64,000 nucleotides of DNA, taken from the NCBI RefSeq assembly GCF_004796535.1, contig NZ_SPHY01000015.1:1-64000 (forward strand). Direction: 5' to 3'. The DNA is from Sphingomonas flavalba (lineage in GTDB: Bacteria; Pseudomonadota; Alphaproteobacteria; Sphingomonadales; Sphingomonadaceae). The notes under the pieces are model-generated. The model saw nothing but the letters and a program-made list of their open reading frames with translations. It had not been told where the DNA came from and did no database searches. Position 1 is the first letter of the stretch. Each line of letters opens with the position of its first letter. A program made the translations under genes and the position numbers. Shown in pieces: positions 20,379 to 28,476 of the stretch.

Positions 20379-20798
20379 GTGGGATTTTCCGTTCCGATAT
20401 CGCGCGCGATCGTCGCCGGTCTCGCGCTTTGCTTGTGGGCGTCGCCCGCCTTCGCCGATCCCTGCGAAGGATCGCTGCCCGCCAAGGGAACGACGTTCAG
20501 CGGTGTCGTGCGCTACGTCGGCGACGGCGACGGCCTATGCGTCGGACCGGCAGGGCGTCCCGATCGCTGGATCGAGGTCCGGCTCGGCGATTTCTATGCA
20601 CCCGAGCTTCGCGAGCGCGGCGGGGTCGAAGCCAAGCGCCGCCTCGGGCAGCTCGTAATCGGACAGCGGCTCGTCTGCCGCGCCGGTCGCCGCAGCTACG
20701 ATCGCGTCATCGGCTATTGCACGCTCGGCGGTCGTCCGCTCGGGGAGCTGCTGCGCCGCAAGGGGGGACGCGAGGGCGGACGGGGATGGAAGCGATGA
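20379..20798 (+). CDS. Secreted SNase-like (thermonuclease-like) protein
   Basis: The 139-residue protein starts at GTG 20379 (GGAG about eight bases upstream) with a signal peptide, AIVAGLALCLWASPAFADPC. The mature part has an SNase-like OB-fold pattern, GVVRYVGDGDGLCVGP, IEVRLGDFYAPELRERGG, EAKRRLGQLVIGQRLVC and SYDRVIGYCTL. Arg in VRLGDF and Arg in YDRVIG could match catalytic arginines of staphylococcal nuclease. It overlaps the alkB-like gene by ATGA. It is unusual to see a periplasmic nuclease-like protein in an SOS-linked run. Activity is not certain. Confidence 0.65.
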   Translation: MGFSVPISRAIVAGLALCLWASPAFADPCEGSLPAKGTTFSGVVRYVGDGDGLCVGPAGRPDRWIEVRLGDFYAPELRERGGVEAKRRLGQLVIGQRLVCRAGRRSYDRVIGYCTLGGRPLGELLRRKGGREGGRGWKR

Positions 20799-21361
20799 AC
20801 GCGATGTCCGACCTGTTCGGCGCCGCGGTTCTGCCCGGTTTGCGGTCGGCTGACGCGGTCGTCACGCCCGACGAGGAATGCGCGCTGATCGCGCATATCG
20901 ACGATGCGAGCCTCAGCCCCTTCAAATTCCAGCAATGGACGGGCAAGCGGCTGACCCGGTCGTTCGGCTGGACCTATGATTTCGCGACGGGTGCCTTCGC
21001 GCCGACCGACCCCATCCCGGAATGGCTGCTGCCGCTGAGAGCCCGCGCCGAGGAGTTCGCCGGGCTACGCCATGGCGAAATCGTGCAGGCGCTGGTCATC
21101 CGCTACGATCCCGGCGCCGGCATCGGCTGGCACAAGGACCGCCCGGTATTCGAGCATGTCGTCGGCATCTCGCTCGGCGCGCCCGCGGCGCTGCGCCTTC
21201 GCCGCCGCTCGGGCGGGAGGTTCGAGCGTACGAGCGCGCCGCTGACGCCGCGCGGCATGTATCATCTCAGCGGCGAGGCCAGGCACGAGTGGGAGCACAG
21301 CATCGCCGCGATGGACGCGGCGCGCTGGTCGATCACCTTTCGCAGCCTGGCTCGCCGCTAG
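20795..21361 (+). CDS. alkB: AlkB-family Fe(II)/2-oxoglutarate dioxygenase
   Basis: The 188-residue protein repairs alkylated bases by oxidative demethylation, judging from its family. The iron ligands are in GIGWHKDRPVFEHVVGISLG (H-x-D) and HEWEHSIAAMD (distal His). The 2-oxoglutarate-binding arginines are in ARWSITFRSLARR. The nucleotide-recognition lid KFQQWTGKRLTRSFGWTYDF is also present. The ATG at 20795 overlaps the preceding stop (ATGA); an ATG at 20786 is possible. It is the third gene of the plus-strand run behind the shared LexA box, so SOS rather than Ada control seems likely. Confidence 0.88.
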   Translation: MNAMSDLFGAAVLPGLRSADAVVTPDEECALIAHIDDASLSPFKFQQWTGKRLTRSFGWTYDFATGAFAPTDPIPEWLLPLRARAEEFAGLRHGEIVQALVIRYDPGAGIGWHKDRPVFEHVVGISLGAPAALRLRRRSGGRFERTSAPLTPRGMYHLSGEARHEWEHSIAAMDAARWSITFRSLARR

Positions 21362-21367
21362 GTTCGG

Positions 21368-21739
21368 CTAGAACGGATAGTTCACCCCGTAATAGCCATA
21401 GACCTCGCGACCGTAATCTCGGTCGAAGGTCGGCTCGGCGCCGGCGCCGTAGCGCGGCGCCTTTTCGAGAACCTCCTTGTCGAGATCGACGACATAGCCG
21501 CCCTGCTCGGTATCATAGGTCAGCACGTCCCAAGGCAGCGGATAATAGTCGCTGCCGAGGCCGAACAGGCCGCCGAACTGGAGCACGGCATATTCGACGC
21601 GGCCTTCGCCCTTATCGACCATGAAATTGTAGATCGAGCCGAGCTTCTCACGGTCCCGGTTATAGACGTTCGTCCCTTCGACCTTGTTCGAGGCGATCAG
21701 GCGGTTGGTTTCGTCGGTGGCGATATCGGTGTCGGCCAT
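21368..21739 (-). CDS. PRC-barrel domain protein
   Basis: The 123-residue soluble protein is essentially one PRC barrel: RLIASNKVEGTNVYNRDREK, then LGSIYNFMVDKGEGRVEYAV, LQFGGLFGLGSDYYPLPWDV and VDLDKEVLEKAPRY. The tail DRDYGREVYGYYGVNYPF is Tyr-rich, common in stress-related sphingomonad PRC proteins. GGAGATG precedes the ATG at 21739. The ligand and partner are unknown. It is convergent with alkB. Confidence 0.85.
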   Translation of the reverse strand: MADTDIATDETNRLIASNKVEGTNVYNRDREKLGSIYNFMVDKGEGRVEYAVLQFGGLFGLGSDYYPLPWDVLTYDTEQGGYVVDLDKEVLEKAPRYGAGAEPTFDRDYGREVYGYYGVNYPF

Positions 21740-21930
21740 GACACATCTCCTTTTACGCGAACCCCTCTCTCCTTCAGCTACGCGCCGCACGCGCGATCTT
21801 TCCATCGGGCAGCCGAGTGCCCCGGCGAAATTCGCCAAGGCGCCGGACTACCATGACGAGCCGAGCGGCAGCCTTCCTACACACTCGCGCGTTGCTCGGT
21901 GGGGACACGTGACAGGCAGGAGATATCGAC

Positions 21931-22197
21931 ATGGCCGACCTCACGGCAATCAAGGAGCATATGGAGATCATCGGCGCCGATGGCGTCCACATTGGCACAG
22001 TCGATAAGGTCGAGGGCGACCGGATCAAGATGAGCAAGGCCGACAGCGGATCGCACCAGGACCATCACCACTATATTTCAGGCGGGCTCGTCGCCGACGT
22101 CGAAGGCAACCAGGTGCGGCTGTCGGCCAATGGCGATGCCGCGGTGCTGCTCGAAGAGGAGAAGGGCGGCGAGGCGGTCGCCGAGAAGCCCGAATAA
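21931..22197 (+). CDS. DUF2171 protein
   Basis: The 88-residue protein starts MADLTAIKEHMEIIGADGVH and carries IGTVDKVEGDRIKMSKAD, the DUF2171 pattern, a PRC-barrel-like fold of unknown function. A HQDHHHYI histidine cluster in the middle could bind a metal. The start follows GGCAGGAG. The C-terminus is acidic (EEEKGGEAVAEKPE). It is divergent from the PRC-barrel gene and may share regulation with it. Confidence 0.82.
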   Translation: MADLTAIKEHMEIIGADGVHIGTVDKVEGDRIKMSKADSGSHQDHHHYISGGLVADVEGNQVRLSANGDAAVLLEEEKGGEAVAEKPE

Positions 22198-22200
22198 GCT

Positions 22201-22779
22201 TCAGTCCGCACGCCACGCGCGCATCGCGCGGTCATATTTCTCGCGCGCCGCCGCGACCCGGCGCTCGACCCTCTCGTGCTCACGTGCCTGATCGCGTTCG
22301 AGCGCGCGGCGCTCGCGATCGAGTTCGGCCTGTTTGCGGCCAAGCGCGGAACGCTCACGCTCGTGCCGCTTTTCGATCTCCGCCAGTTCGGCCTCGATCC
22401 GCGTTAGCGGCTGCCGATCGGGGCGCGGCTTGGGTTTCGGCGGCGGCTTTCGGATTGCCGGCTTCGCCTTTCGCGGCGGTGACGCGCTCGTTTCGGTCGA
22501 GCGACCTTTCGATTTCTTGCGCGAGCGCGCCTCGTCCTTCGGCAGCGCCGCCATATGCTCGGCCATCGTGCCGCGCAGGCGCCTGATCACCTTGCCGGGA
22601 TTTGCGAGCGGTTCGCGCGTCAGTTCGGGATCGTCGATGCGCTCGGCGGCGCCGCTCGCGAATAGATTAGTATCGCTGCCCCAGGCTTCGAGCGCTGCCT
22701 TCTGGCTCGGCGCTGCCACATAGGCGTCGTGAAAGCCGATCGGCGTGCGGAACACTTTCAGTTTTTGCGTGCGCGCCAC
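22201..22779 (-). CDS. Hypothetical TolA-like coiled-coil protein
   Basis: The 192-residue protein starts at GTG 22779 with MARTQKLKVFRTPIGFHDAY, a small globular part of about 75 residues. A basic Pro/Lys-rich linker (AIRKPPPKPKPRPDRQPL) follows. The long charged helix (ELAEIEKRHERERSALGR, then RVAAAREKYDRAMRAW) is a predicted coiled coil. Similar sphingomonad proteins are often labelled cell envelope biogenesis protein TolA on composition only. There is no signal peptide. I cannot assign a function. Confidence 0.65.
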   Translation of the reverse strand: MARTQKLKVFRTPIGFHDAYVAAPSQKAALEAWGSDTNLFASGAAERIDDPELTREPLANPGKVIRRLRGTMAEHMAALPKDEARSRKKSKGRSTETSASPPRKAKPAIRKPPPKPKPRPDRQPLTRIEAELAEIEKRHERERSALGRKQAELDRERRALERDQAREHERVERRVAAAREKYDRAMRAWRAD

Positions 22780-22972
22780 GAACGTCCCCTGGATTCCGCG
22801 TCAGGCCCACGTTGTCCCGATGCAGCGAACCAAACATGCGACGCGCCAGTCCGGTGATCGATCCCAAATTGACAAAATCGCTTGCTGAATGAAGAGTTGC
22901 CAGCGACTCTGAGCGGACTTCGACCAACCCGCACGATCGGTCATTCCGGGGTGGGCATGATTGGAGGCTGGC

Positions 22973-24076
22973 ATGGACCACGTCGCGCCCGACCAGGACT
23001 ATGAGCCGTTGCTCGGCGAACTCAATCGCTGGTCCGCAAGCACGGATGCCGCAGCCGCGCCGACAATGCGCGAGCGCGTCATGGCGTTCGACTGGTCGAC
23101 GACACCGCTCGGCCCGAGATCGACCTGGCCCAGCGAGCTTCGCATCAGCGTCCGGCAGATGCTCGACTCGGGGTTTCCCAAGGCGATTGCGTGGGGCGAG
23201 GAACTGACGACCATCTACAATGATGCCTTCCGAACGATTCTCGGCGGAAAACCCGAAGCACTTGGGCGCTCGTTCCGCGACGTGTGGGCCGAAGCCTGGG
23301 ACGAGGTCGGTCCGATCGCCGAGCGCGCGCTGGCCGGGACGTCGACCTATATCGAGGACTTTCCGCTCACAATTGATCGCACCGGTCAAACCGAACAGGC
23401 GTGGTTTACCTTCTGCTACAGTCCCTTGCGCCTCGCTGACGGCTCTGTTGGCGGAATGCTCGACACGGTTGTCGAAACCACCGGCAAGATGCGCGCGCAG
23501 GCCGACCTCGCGGTCATCAACCACGAACTCGGTCATCGCCTCAAGAATACACTCGCCCTCGTCCAGGCAATCGCGTCGCAGACCCTCGGCGACGCGACGG
23601 AACCGGAAGCGCTTGATGCCTTTACCGATCGCCTGAGCACACTCGGGCATGCCCATGATATCCTGCTCCGCCGAGAACGGGTCAGCGCACCGCTGACCGA
23701 CGTGATCCTGGCATCACTCGAACCGCTCGATGCCGGCGGCCGTATCCTGACACGTGGTCCCGATCGGCAGATCGGATCGCGCACCGCGGTCGTCCTGTCG
23801 CTGATGCTCCACGAGCTTGCGACCAACGCGATCAAATATGGCGCGCTGGGCGCGGCCGAAGGTCAAGTGCATCTCACCTGGTCGATCGACGACGAGCGGT
23901 TCCGGCTGCGTTGGGAAGAGAAGGGTGGTCCGAAACCCGAGCCGTGCATGCGCCGGGGGTTCGGCTCGCGCCTTCTTCGTCTTGGCCTCGGCGGCAAAAG
24001 TCAGGTCGAGCAACATTTTACTGACGGCGGGCTTGTGTTCGAAATGACGGCTCCGATCGGAGAACTCGCCACTTGA
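22973..24076 (+). CDS. HWE-family sensor histidine kinase with N-terminal PAS
   Basis: The 367-residue cytoplasmic kinase begins with a PAS-like domain (about 40-165; RVMAFDWSTTPLGPRSTWPS, PKAIAWGEELTTIYNDAF, WFTFCYSPLRLADGSVGGML). The HWE dimerisation segment with the phosphoacceptor is in INHELGHRLKNTLALVQAIA. The ATPase domain has LMLHELATNAIKYGALG and the HWE-type RLRWEEKGGP. GGAGG before ATG 22973 fixes the start. These kinases often act in light, redox or general stress signalling; its regulator is not adjacent. Confidence 0.88.
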   Translation: MDHVAPDQDYEPLLGELNRWSASTDAAAAPTMRERVMAFDWSTTPLGPRSTWPSELRISVRQMLDSGFPKAIAWGEELTTIYNDAFRTILGGKPEALGRSFRDVWAEAWDEVGPIAERALAGTSTYIEDFPLTIDRTGQTEQAWFTFCYSPLRLADGSVGGMLDTVVETTGKMRAQADLAVINHELGHRLKNTLALVQAIASQTLGDATEPEALDAFTDRLSTLGHAHDILLRRERVSAPLTDVILASLEPLDAGGRILTRGPDRQIGSRTAVVLSLMLHELATNAIKYGALGAAEGQVHLTWSIDDERFRLRWEEKGGPKPEPCMRRGFGSRLLRLGLGGKSQVEQHFTDGGLVFEMTAPIGELAT

Positions 24077-24106
24077 GGATAGGCGGGCGAACGCTTCTTG
24101 GCGCTG

Positions 24107-24436
24107 TCACTCTTCCGAACCGCCAAAGTCCGCCGACAGCTTTTGCCGGGTCGTTCGGGCCTTGTCCCTGAGTTCGATCCAGACCGGCGTATGGTCGCTG
24201 GTCTTTTCCCACCCGCGCGGGCGCGTATCGGCCTCCGCGGCGACTAGCCTCGCGGTTGCGGCCGGATTGAGCAGAAAATGGTCGATCCTTAACCCCGCGT
24301 TTCGCTCGAACGCGCCGCGCCAATATTTCCAGAAGGTGTAGATGGTGTCGTGCGGGTGGAGATGCCGGATGGCATCGGTCCAACCCTGGTCGAGCAGGCG
24401 CTGGTAGGCCGCCTTCACCTCGGGCGCGAACAGCGC
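24107..24436 (-). pseudogene. Exodeoxyribonuclease III (xthA), C-terminal fragment
   Basis: The last 109 codons of an XthA-type nuclease are intact in one frame: ALFAPEVKAAYQRLLDQGW, DTIYTFWKYWRGAFERNAGL, RIDHFLLNP and the catalytic GWEKTSDHTPVWIEL. At about 24437 the frame runs directly into ligD-derived sequence in another frame, so the 5' two thirds are missing. The catalytic Asp-His pair at the C-terminus is present, but the metal-binding N-terminal half is gone. Confidence 0.8.
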
Positions 24437-24438
24437 AT

Positions 24439-24764
24439 CACCGCGGTCGCGCCGCGCTGGTTGCGCAGATAATCGACGAAGATGCGGCCTTTGCGTTGAA
24501 CCTTGGGCAGCGCCGCCGTAAAATTCTCGGGGTCCGATTGCGCGACGGCTTGCGCCAGGCGGTGCGCGAAATCCTTGACCTCCGGCCATTCGGCGCGTGG
24601 CGTCAGCGGAGCGATCACGTGAACACCCTTGCCGCCTGTGACCATCGGGAATGTGGCCAGCCCGATCGACTTCAGGATGTCGCGGAACTGGAAGGCGGCC
24701 GCGCGCACCGCCTCGAAGTCGAGGCCAACATCGGGGTCGAGGTCGAACACCAGCCGATCGGCCT
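24439..24764 (-). pseudogene. ligD polymerase-domain internal fragment
   Basis: About 108 codons match the archaeo-eukaryotic primase-like polymerase domain of LigD: VFDLDPDVGLDFEAVRAAAF, then TFPMVTGGKGVHVIAPLTPR, then GRIFVDYLRNQRGATAV. The Asp-x-Asp metal motif (DLDPD) is kept. Both ends are cut, the left by the xthA fragment and the right by the start of the strawberry-notch-like gene. It is the remains of an NHEJ ligase gene, not a working protein. Confidence 0.8.
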
Positions 24765-24776
24765 TGGAGACTCTCC

Positions 24777-25814
24777 ATGACTCGCACCCTGTCCGACGCG
24801 GCGCCCGACGTCGCGTCCGCCTTCGCCGCCACCCCCGCGGCGATCCTTCTTGCCGCCGCCCGGCTCCTGCCCACGCTCGAAGCCGGCCGACAGGTCGACG
24901 CCGCCGAACTGCGCACCGCGATGTCGCATGCCTTCAACGCCAGCGATGCCGAAGGCGCCTGGGATTGGAAGACCGGCTATGACGCCTGTGAGGCGGCGAC
25001 GATCCTGTTCCTGCGCAAATATGACCGCACGATCCTTGCCCGCACGCCCGCCAGTTCACTCGCGCTGATCGAGCGGATCGCCGGACTGCTGCCCAGCCAC
25101 ACGCGCCGGTCGGAGACGAGCCAGGCGCTCCAGCAATTCTCCACGCCTCCCGGCCTTGCTTATGTCGCCGCAGTCGCCGCCGCGATCGGCCCGAACGATC
25201 GCGTGCTCGAACCGTCCGCCGGGACTGGCATGCTCGCGATCCATGCCGACCTGGCGCGGGCCGATCTCGCGCTCAACGAGCTGGCCGAGGTCCGCGCCGC
25301 GCTGCTCGGCCACCTCTTCCCCGGCATCGCGGTGTCGCACCAGGATGCCGCGTCGATCGACGATCGGCTGTCGCCGGCGATCTGCCCGACCGTCGTGCTG
25401 ATGAATCCGCCTTTCTCGGCCACGGCCGAGGTCGATCGCGCGATGAAGGACACGGCGCTGCGCCATATCGCATCGGCGCTTGCCCGGCTGGAACCCGGCG
25501 GGCGGCTGGTGGCGATCACCGGCGCCAGTTGCGCGCCGGCCGCGCCGGCATGGCGCAGCACCTTCGCGCGGCTTCAGGAGCATGGCCAGGTCCAGTTCAC
25601 CGCCGCGATCGACGGCAGCGTCTATGCCCGGCACGGGACGTCGGTCGCCACGCGGCTCACCGTTATCGACAAGATCCCGGCCGACGACCCCGACCGCTTC
25701 CCCGAAAGCGTGGGCAAGGCGGCCGACACCGCGACGCTGCTCGCATGGGTGCTCGACCATCTCCCTGCCCAGAACAGTGCGCGATCGCGCAAACGTTTGT
25801 GCTCGTCGAGATAG
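24777..25814 (+). pseudogene. Strawberry-notch-like / methylase-type mobile-element protein, 5' part
   Basis: The 345-codon frame starts at ATG 24777 (GGAG upstream) and shows the N-terminal methylase-like module of the very long strawberry-notch-family proteins of plasmids and ICEs. An N-terminal helical part is followed by QQFSTPPGLAYVAAVAAAI, the SAM motif RVLEPSAGTGMLAIHADLA and the N6-methylase-like VVLMNPPFSATAEVDRAM. Family members run to well over 1000 residues with a helicase domain, so at least two thirds are missing. The last ~15 residues come from antisense reading of the integrase fragment. It is a truncated conjugative-element gene. Confidence 0.75.
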
Positions 25815-25927
25815 AAGCGGATAGCCCAGATATCGCGCGGCTTGAGTGGGCGCTTGGGGCCAACGTTGACGCCTGCATTCCAGGGACGCCGATCGTGCAC
25901 GGCGGGGTCGAGGTCGGAATATCCCAT
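25777..25927 (-). pseudogene. Tyrosine integrase, N-terminal fragment
   Basis: The frame begins MGYSDLDPAVHDRRPWNAGV, then VGPKRPLKPRDIWAIRFYLD, then EHKRLRDRALF, the N-terminal ~50 residues of a widespread small tyrosine recombinase. At about 25777 it runs into the strawberry-notch-like sequence on the opposite strand, so the catalytic domain is missing. The two 3'-truncated genes meet tail to tail, which marks a rearrangement breakpoint. Confidence 0.72.
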
Positions 25928-25990
25928 GACAGTTCTCCGGGGCCGAAATGGCCAGCGCGAGTATAGTTCCCATGCTCAGTTGCGTGCAGA

Positions 25991-26010
25991 CAAGTGTCGC
26001 GCGACACTTG
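25991..26010. promoter_or_regulatory. Operator palindrome and promoter of higBA
   Basis: CAAGTGTCGCGCGACACTTG is a perfect 20-base palindrome. Its right edge overlaps a -35 element TTGACG (26008-26013), followed 17 bases later by TATACC (26031-26036). It stands 32 bases before the toxin start, where HigA autorepression would act. The -10 is seven bases from the ATG, so the message may be leaderless. Confidence 0.72.
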
Positions 26011-26042
26011 ACGACCCCGTAAGGCCGCGATATACCCCAGGA

Positions 26043-26333
26043 ATGGAAATCGAAAGCATCAGGCACAAAGGCCTGCGCCGCTTCTTTGAGACGGGCAACG
26101 CTAAAGGCCTGGTTGGAGATGCTGGGCGGCTGCGTAAAATGCTTGCTTTCATCGATGCTGCGGAAAGCTTCGAAGAACTGTCGGTGCCTCCGAATTTCGG
26201 ATTGCATGAGCTGACAGGCGATCGGAAAGGACGCTGGTCAATGACAGTTACGAGAAACTGGCGGATGACCTTCGGGTTGAATGACGAAGGCGCGTTAATC
26301 GATATGGATCTGGAGGATTATCATGGCGCTTAA
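26043..26333 (+). CDS. higB: HigB-type (RelE/ParE superfamily) toxin
   Basis: The 96-residue protein is a ribosome-dependent mRNA-interferase toxin by family. It has the HigB pattern: SIRHKGLRRFFETGNAKGL, RLRKMLAFIDAAESFEELSV, then PNFGLHELTGDRKGRWSMTV and TRNWRMTFGL with the basic residues of the active face. It precedes the antitoxin (toxin-first order, typical of hig) and overlaps it by 11 bases. The module is intact although it sits among truncated mobile-element genes. Confidence 0.92.
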   Translation: MEIESIRHKGLRRFFETGNAKGLVGDAGRLRKMLAFIDAAESFEELSVPPNFGLHELTGDRKGRWSMTVTRNWRMTFGLNDEGALIDMDLEDYHGA

Positions 26334-26625
26334 GATGCACCCTTCGCTCGCCGTCCACGTTGGCGACTGGTTGAAGACGGAAATTGTGGAGCCAGCGCAT
26401 GTCAGCGTGACGGCTTTGGCCGAGCATTTTGGCGTATCGAGGCAGGCATTGAGCACTTTGTTGAACGGCAATGCGAACCTGTCTGCCGATATGGCTATCC
26501 GGTTTGAGAAGGCTTTCGGGATCAAAGCCGACACTCTGTTGCGAATGCAGACGGCCTATGAGCTGGCCCAGGCCCGCGAGCATGAACAGGACATAAAGGT
26601 TCAAAAGTTCGCCAGAGCAGCCTGA
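26323..26625 (+). CDS. higA: HigA-type antitoxin (HTH, XRE/VapI family)
   Basis: The 100-residue antitoxin has the helix-turn-helix VTALAEHFGVSRQALSTLLN, followed by MAIRFEKAFGIKADTLLRMQ, the family signature. It neutralises HigB and represses the operon, presumably through the palindrome at 25991-26010. GGAGG lies upstream of ATG 26323, and the start is inside the end of higB, so the two are translationally coupled. Confidence 0.93.
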   Translation: MALKMHPSLAVHVGDWLKTEIVEPAHVSVTALAEHFGVSRQALSTLLNGNANLSADMAIRFEKAFGIKADTLLRMQTAYELAQAREHEQDIKVQKFARAA

Positions 26626-27126
26626 GATCGCCAACAAAGCGGTCCTACGCCGGCCTTAATCTGTCCCCTGATAGCTGCCAGTCATTCATTTTTGCTGGGT
26701 GGCGATAATCGACGGGTTTTGAGTAATGCTCAGGCACGCTTTCAAACGACCGAGCTGCGGATGCGCGACGGAGCGCGACCGCCCTGTGTCGCCGGAGGCA
26801 CAAATGGCGCAGCCAGTGCCCACTCCGTGTCCGTCATATCCGATGGATATCGCAATTCCTCCCGGTTATGCTCGCGCCGGGCAATACCTTGTCCACGCCA
26901 CCATTCACTCCATCTCTTCGCAAAGAGGCGTGAAGCACAACATGCGGGTATTGCTCAACAACTTCGGATCGGGCTCTTAAGTGACCGGCGATCGAAGCCG
27001 AGAAAGGTCTCTGGGAGATTGCTTTCGACGACTACATCGCGCTGATGAGGCGGATCTCTCACGACAATCCCACGACCGCCGCTATGCACTTTCCGGTGCT
27101 GGAAACAGGTCAATGAGGCCGCGGTT
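26626..27126. other. 500-base gap with a gene tail only
   Basis: No complete gene is visible. The frame from about 26991 to 27116 on the plus strand encodes a protein-like end (LWEIAFDDYIALMRRISHDN, then PTTAAMHFPVLETGQ and a stop) without a start codon or recognisable family, probably the tail of a deleted gene. The rest has only short frames of poor quality. Confidence 0.35.
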
Positions 27127-28476
27127 TCACTCGCTCATGCGATGTCGTGGTAGCCTTAAGCGAATTTCCACGCCATCGCTCTTGAACTCGCGAGCAAAGC
27201 TGCCGCCGAGAGGCCCTTCGATCGTTGCGCGCGCAAGGCGGCTGCCGAATCCTTCCTCCAGCGGTTTGCTGCGATCGCCAAGTTTGCCATGCTCGCGCCA
27301 TATCATGCAGACGGTGTCGCCCTCTTCAAGGCATTTTATCTGCACCTGTCCGTGCGCAACGGCCAATGCCCCATATTTAAGCGCGTTCGTGGCAAATTCC
27401 TGGAGAAGCAGCGCGAAGTTCGTAACCGTGGCGGGGCCGATCGGAATGTCCAGGCCGGTCACGACGACGCGGCTCTCCGTCTGATCGTTCAGGTAAGGCT
27501 CGGTAACCTTATAGATCAGCGCATGAAGCGTCGCGACCTGCTCCCTGCCACGCGCTCGCGACATCGTCAGGGAATGAGCCCGCGAGAGCGATCCGAAGCG
27601 ACCTTGCAGATCCGATACCAGGGCATCGACGGAAGCCGCCTTGCGGCTGCTCAAGGCCACCATGCCATTGGCCAGAGCAAACAGGTTTTTGACCCGATGG
27701 TCCATTTCTTGGAGCAGGAGATCCTTCTGCTCTTCAGCGCGCCTTCTGTCGGTGATGTCGCGTGCAATCTTCGAAGCACCGACGATCTTTCCGGCCGAAT
27801 CGACGATGGGGGAGACCGACAGCGAGATGTCGACCAGGCTGCCGTCCTTCCGCCTCCGTATGGTTTCGTAATGATCGATACGCTCGCCTCGCCGGATGCG
27901 TGCAAGAATCCTGGGCTCCTCATCCTGCCGGTCCTCCGGGATGAGGACGGTAACGGGCTTTCCAAGAACTTCATGGCCGGCATAGCCGAACAGCCGTTCG
28001 GCGCCTGCGTTCCAGCTGGTGATGATCCCGTTCAGGTCCTTCGACAGGATGGCATCGTCGGAGGACTCTACGATGGCGGCCAGCCTTTCCGCCGCAAGTT
28101 CGGTTTCCTGGCGACCGCTAATGTCCACGAGCATGTTGACCGCCCCGGTCAACATGCCTGCTTCATCGAAGAGCGGTGTAGGGTGAGCAAGAAAAGATTG
28201 GTCCGAGGTTCTGACGGAGACGAATGGGGGACGTGCCCAGCCAGTCGACGGCGCAGGAGCGCTCTTATGTGCGGACGTGTCCGCCGAACACCGGCACGTG
28301 CGGCAATGGAATGTGCGCTTGGCACAGGCGTTCTGTCCGGGAGGCCGCCGTCGGCTGACCCCTGCGCCTTGGAATAAAAAAGGAACTTGGTACCGATGCG
28401 ACAGTTTCGCCAGCAGCACGGAGTAGCTTTGTTCCGGACGACTCGGCCCAATCCGTGTGTGGAAGGAATGCAGCAT
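27127..28476 (-). CDS. PAS-HWE sensor histidine kinase with degraded N-terminus
   Basis: The reliable part (to about 28210) holds the end of a first PAS (FLAHPTPLFDEAGMLTGAVN), a full second PAS (ESSDDAILSKDLNGIITSWN, GAERLFGYAGHEVLGKPV) and the HWE dimerisation helix LLLQEMDHRVKNLFALANGM. The ATPase domain has EFATNALKYGALAVAHGQ and WREHGKLGD. The first ~80 residues of the frame are not protein-like (many Cys, Arg, Ser), so the original 5' end is probably lost or frameshifted; ATG 28155 is an internal alternative. Its nominal start overlaps the divergent flavoprotein gene. Confidence 0.7.
   Translation of the reverse strand: MLHSFHTRIGPSRPEQSYSVLLAKLSHRYQVPFLFQGAGVSRRRPPGQNACAKRTFHCRTCRCSADTSAHKSAPAPSTGWARPPFVSVRTSDQSFLAHPTPLFDEAGMLTGAVNMLVDISGRQETELAAERLAAIVESSDDAILSKDLNGIITSWNAGAERLFGYAGHEVLGKPVTVLIPEDRQDEEPRILARIRRGERIDHYETIRRRKDGSLVDISLSVSPIVDSAGKIVGASKIARDITDRRRAEEQKDLLLQEMDHRVKNLFALANGMVALSSRKAASVDALVSDLQGRFGSLSRAHSLTMSRARGREQVATLHALIYKVTEPYLNDQTESRVVVTGLDIPIGPATVTNFALLLQEFATNALKYGALAVAHGQVQIKCLEEGDTVCMIWREHGKLGDRSKPLEEGFGSRLARATIEGPLGGSFAREFKSDGVEIRLRLPRHRMSE

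Noticed and set aside
26692-27045. 117-codon frame after higA
   Set aside because: Low-quality translation rich in Arg and Ser with no recognisable domain; overlapping frames are equally open.
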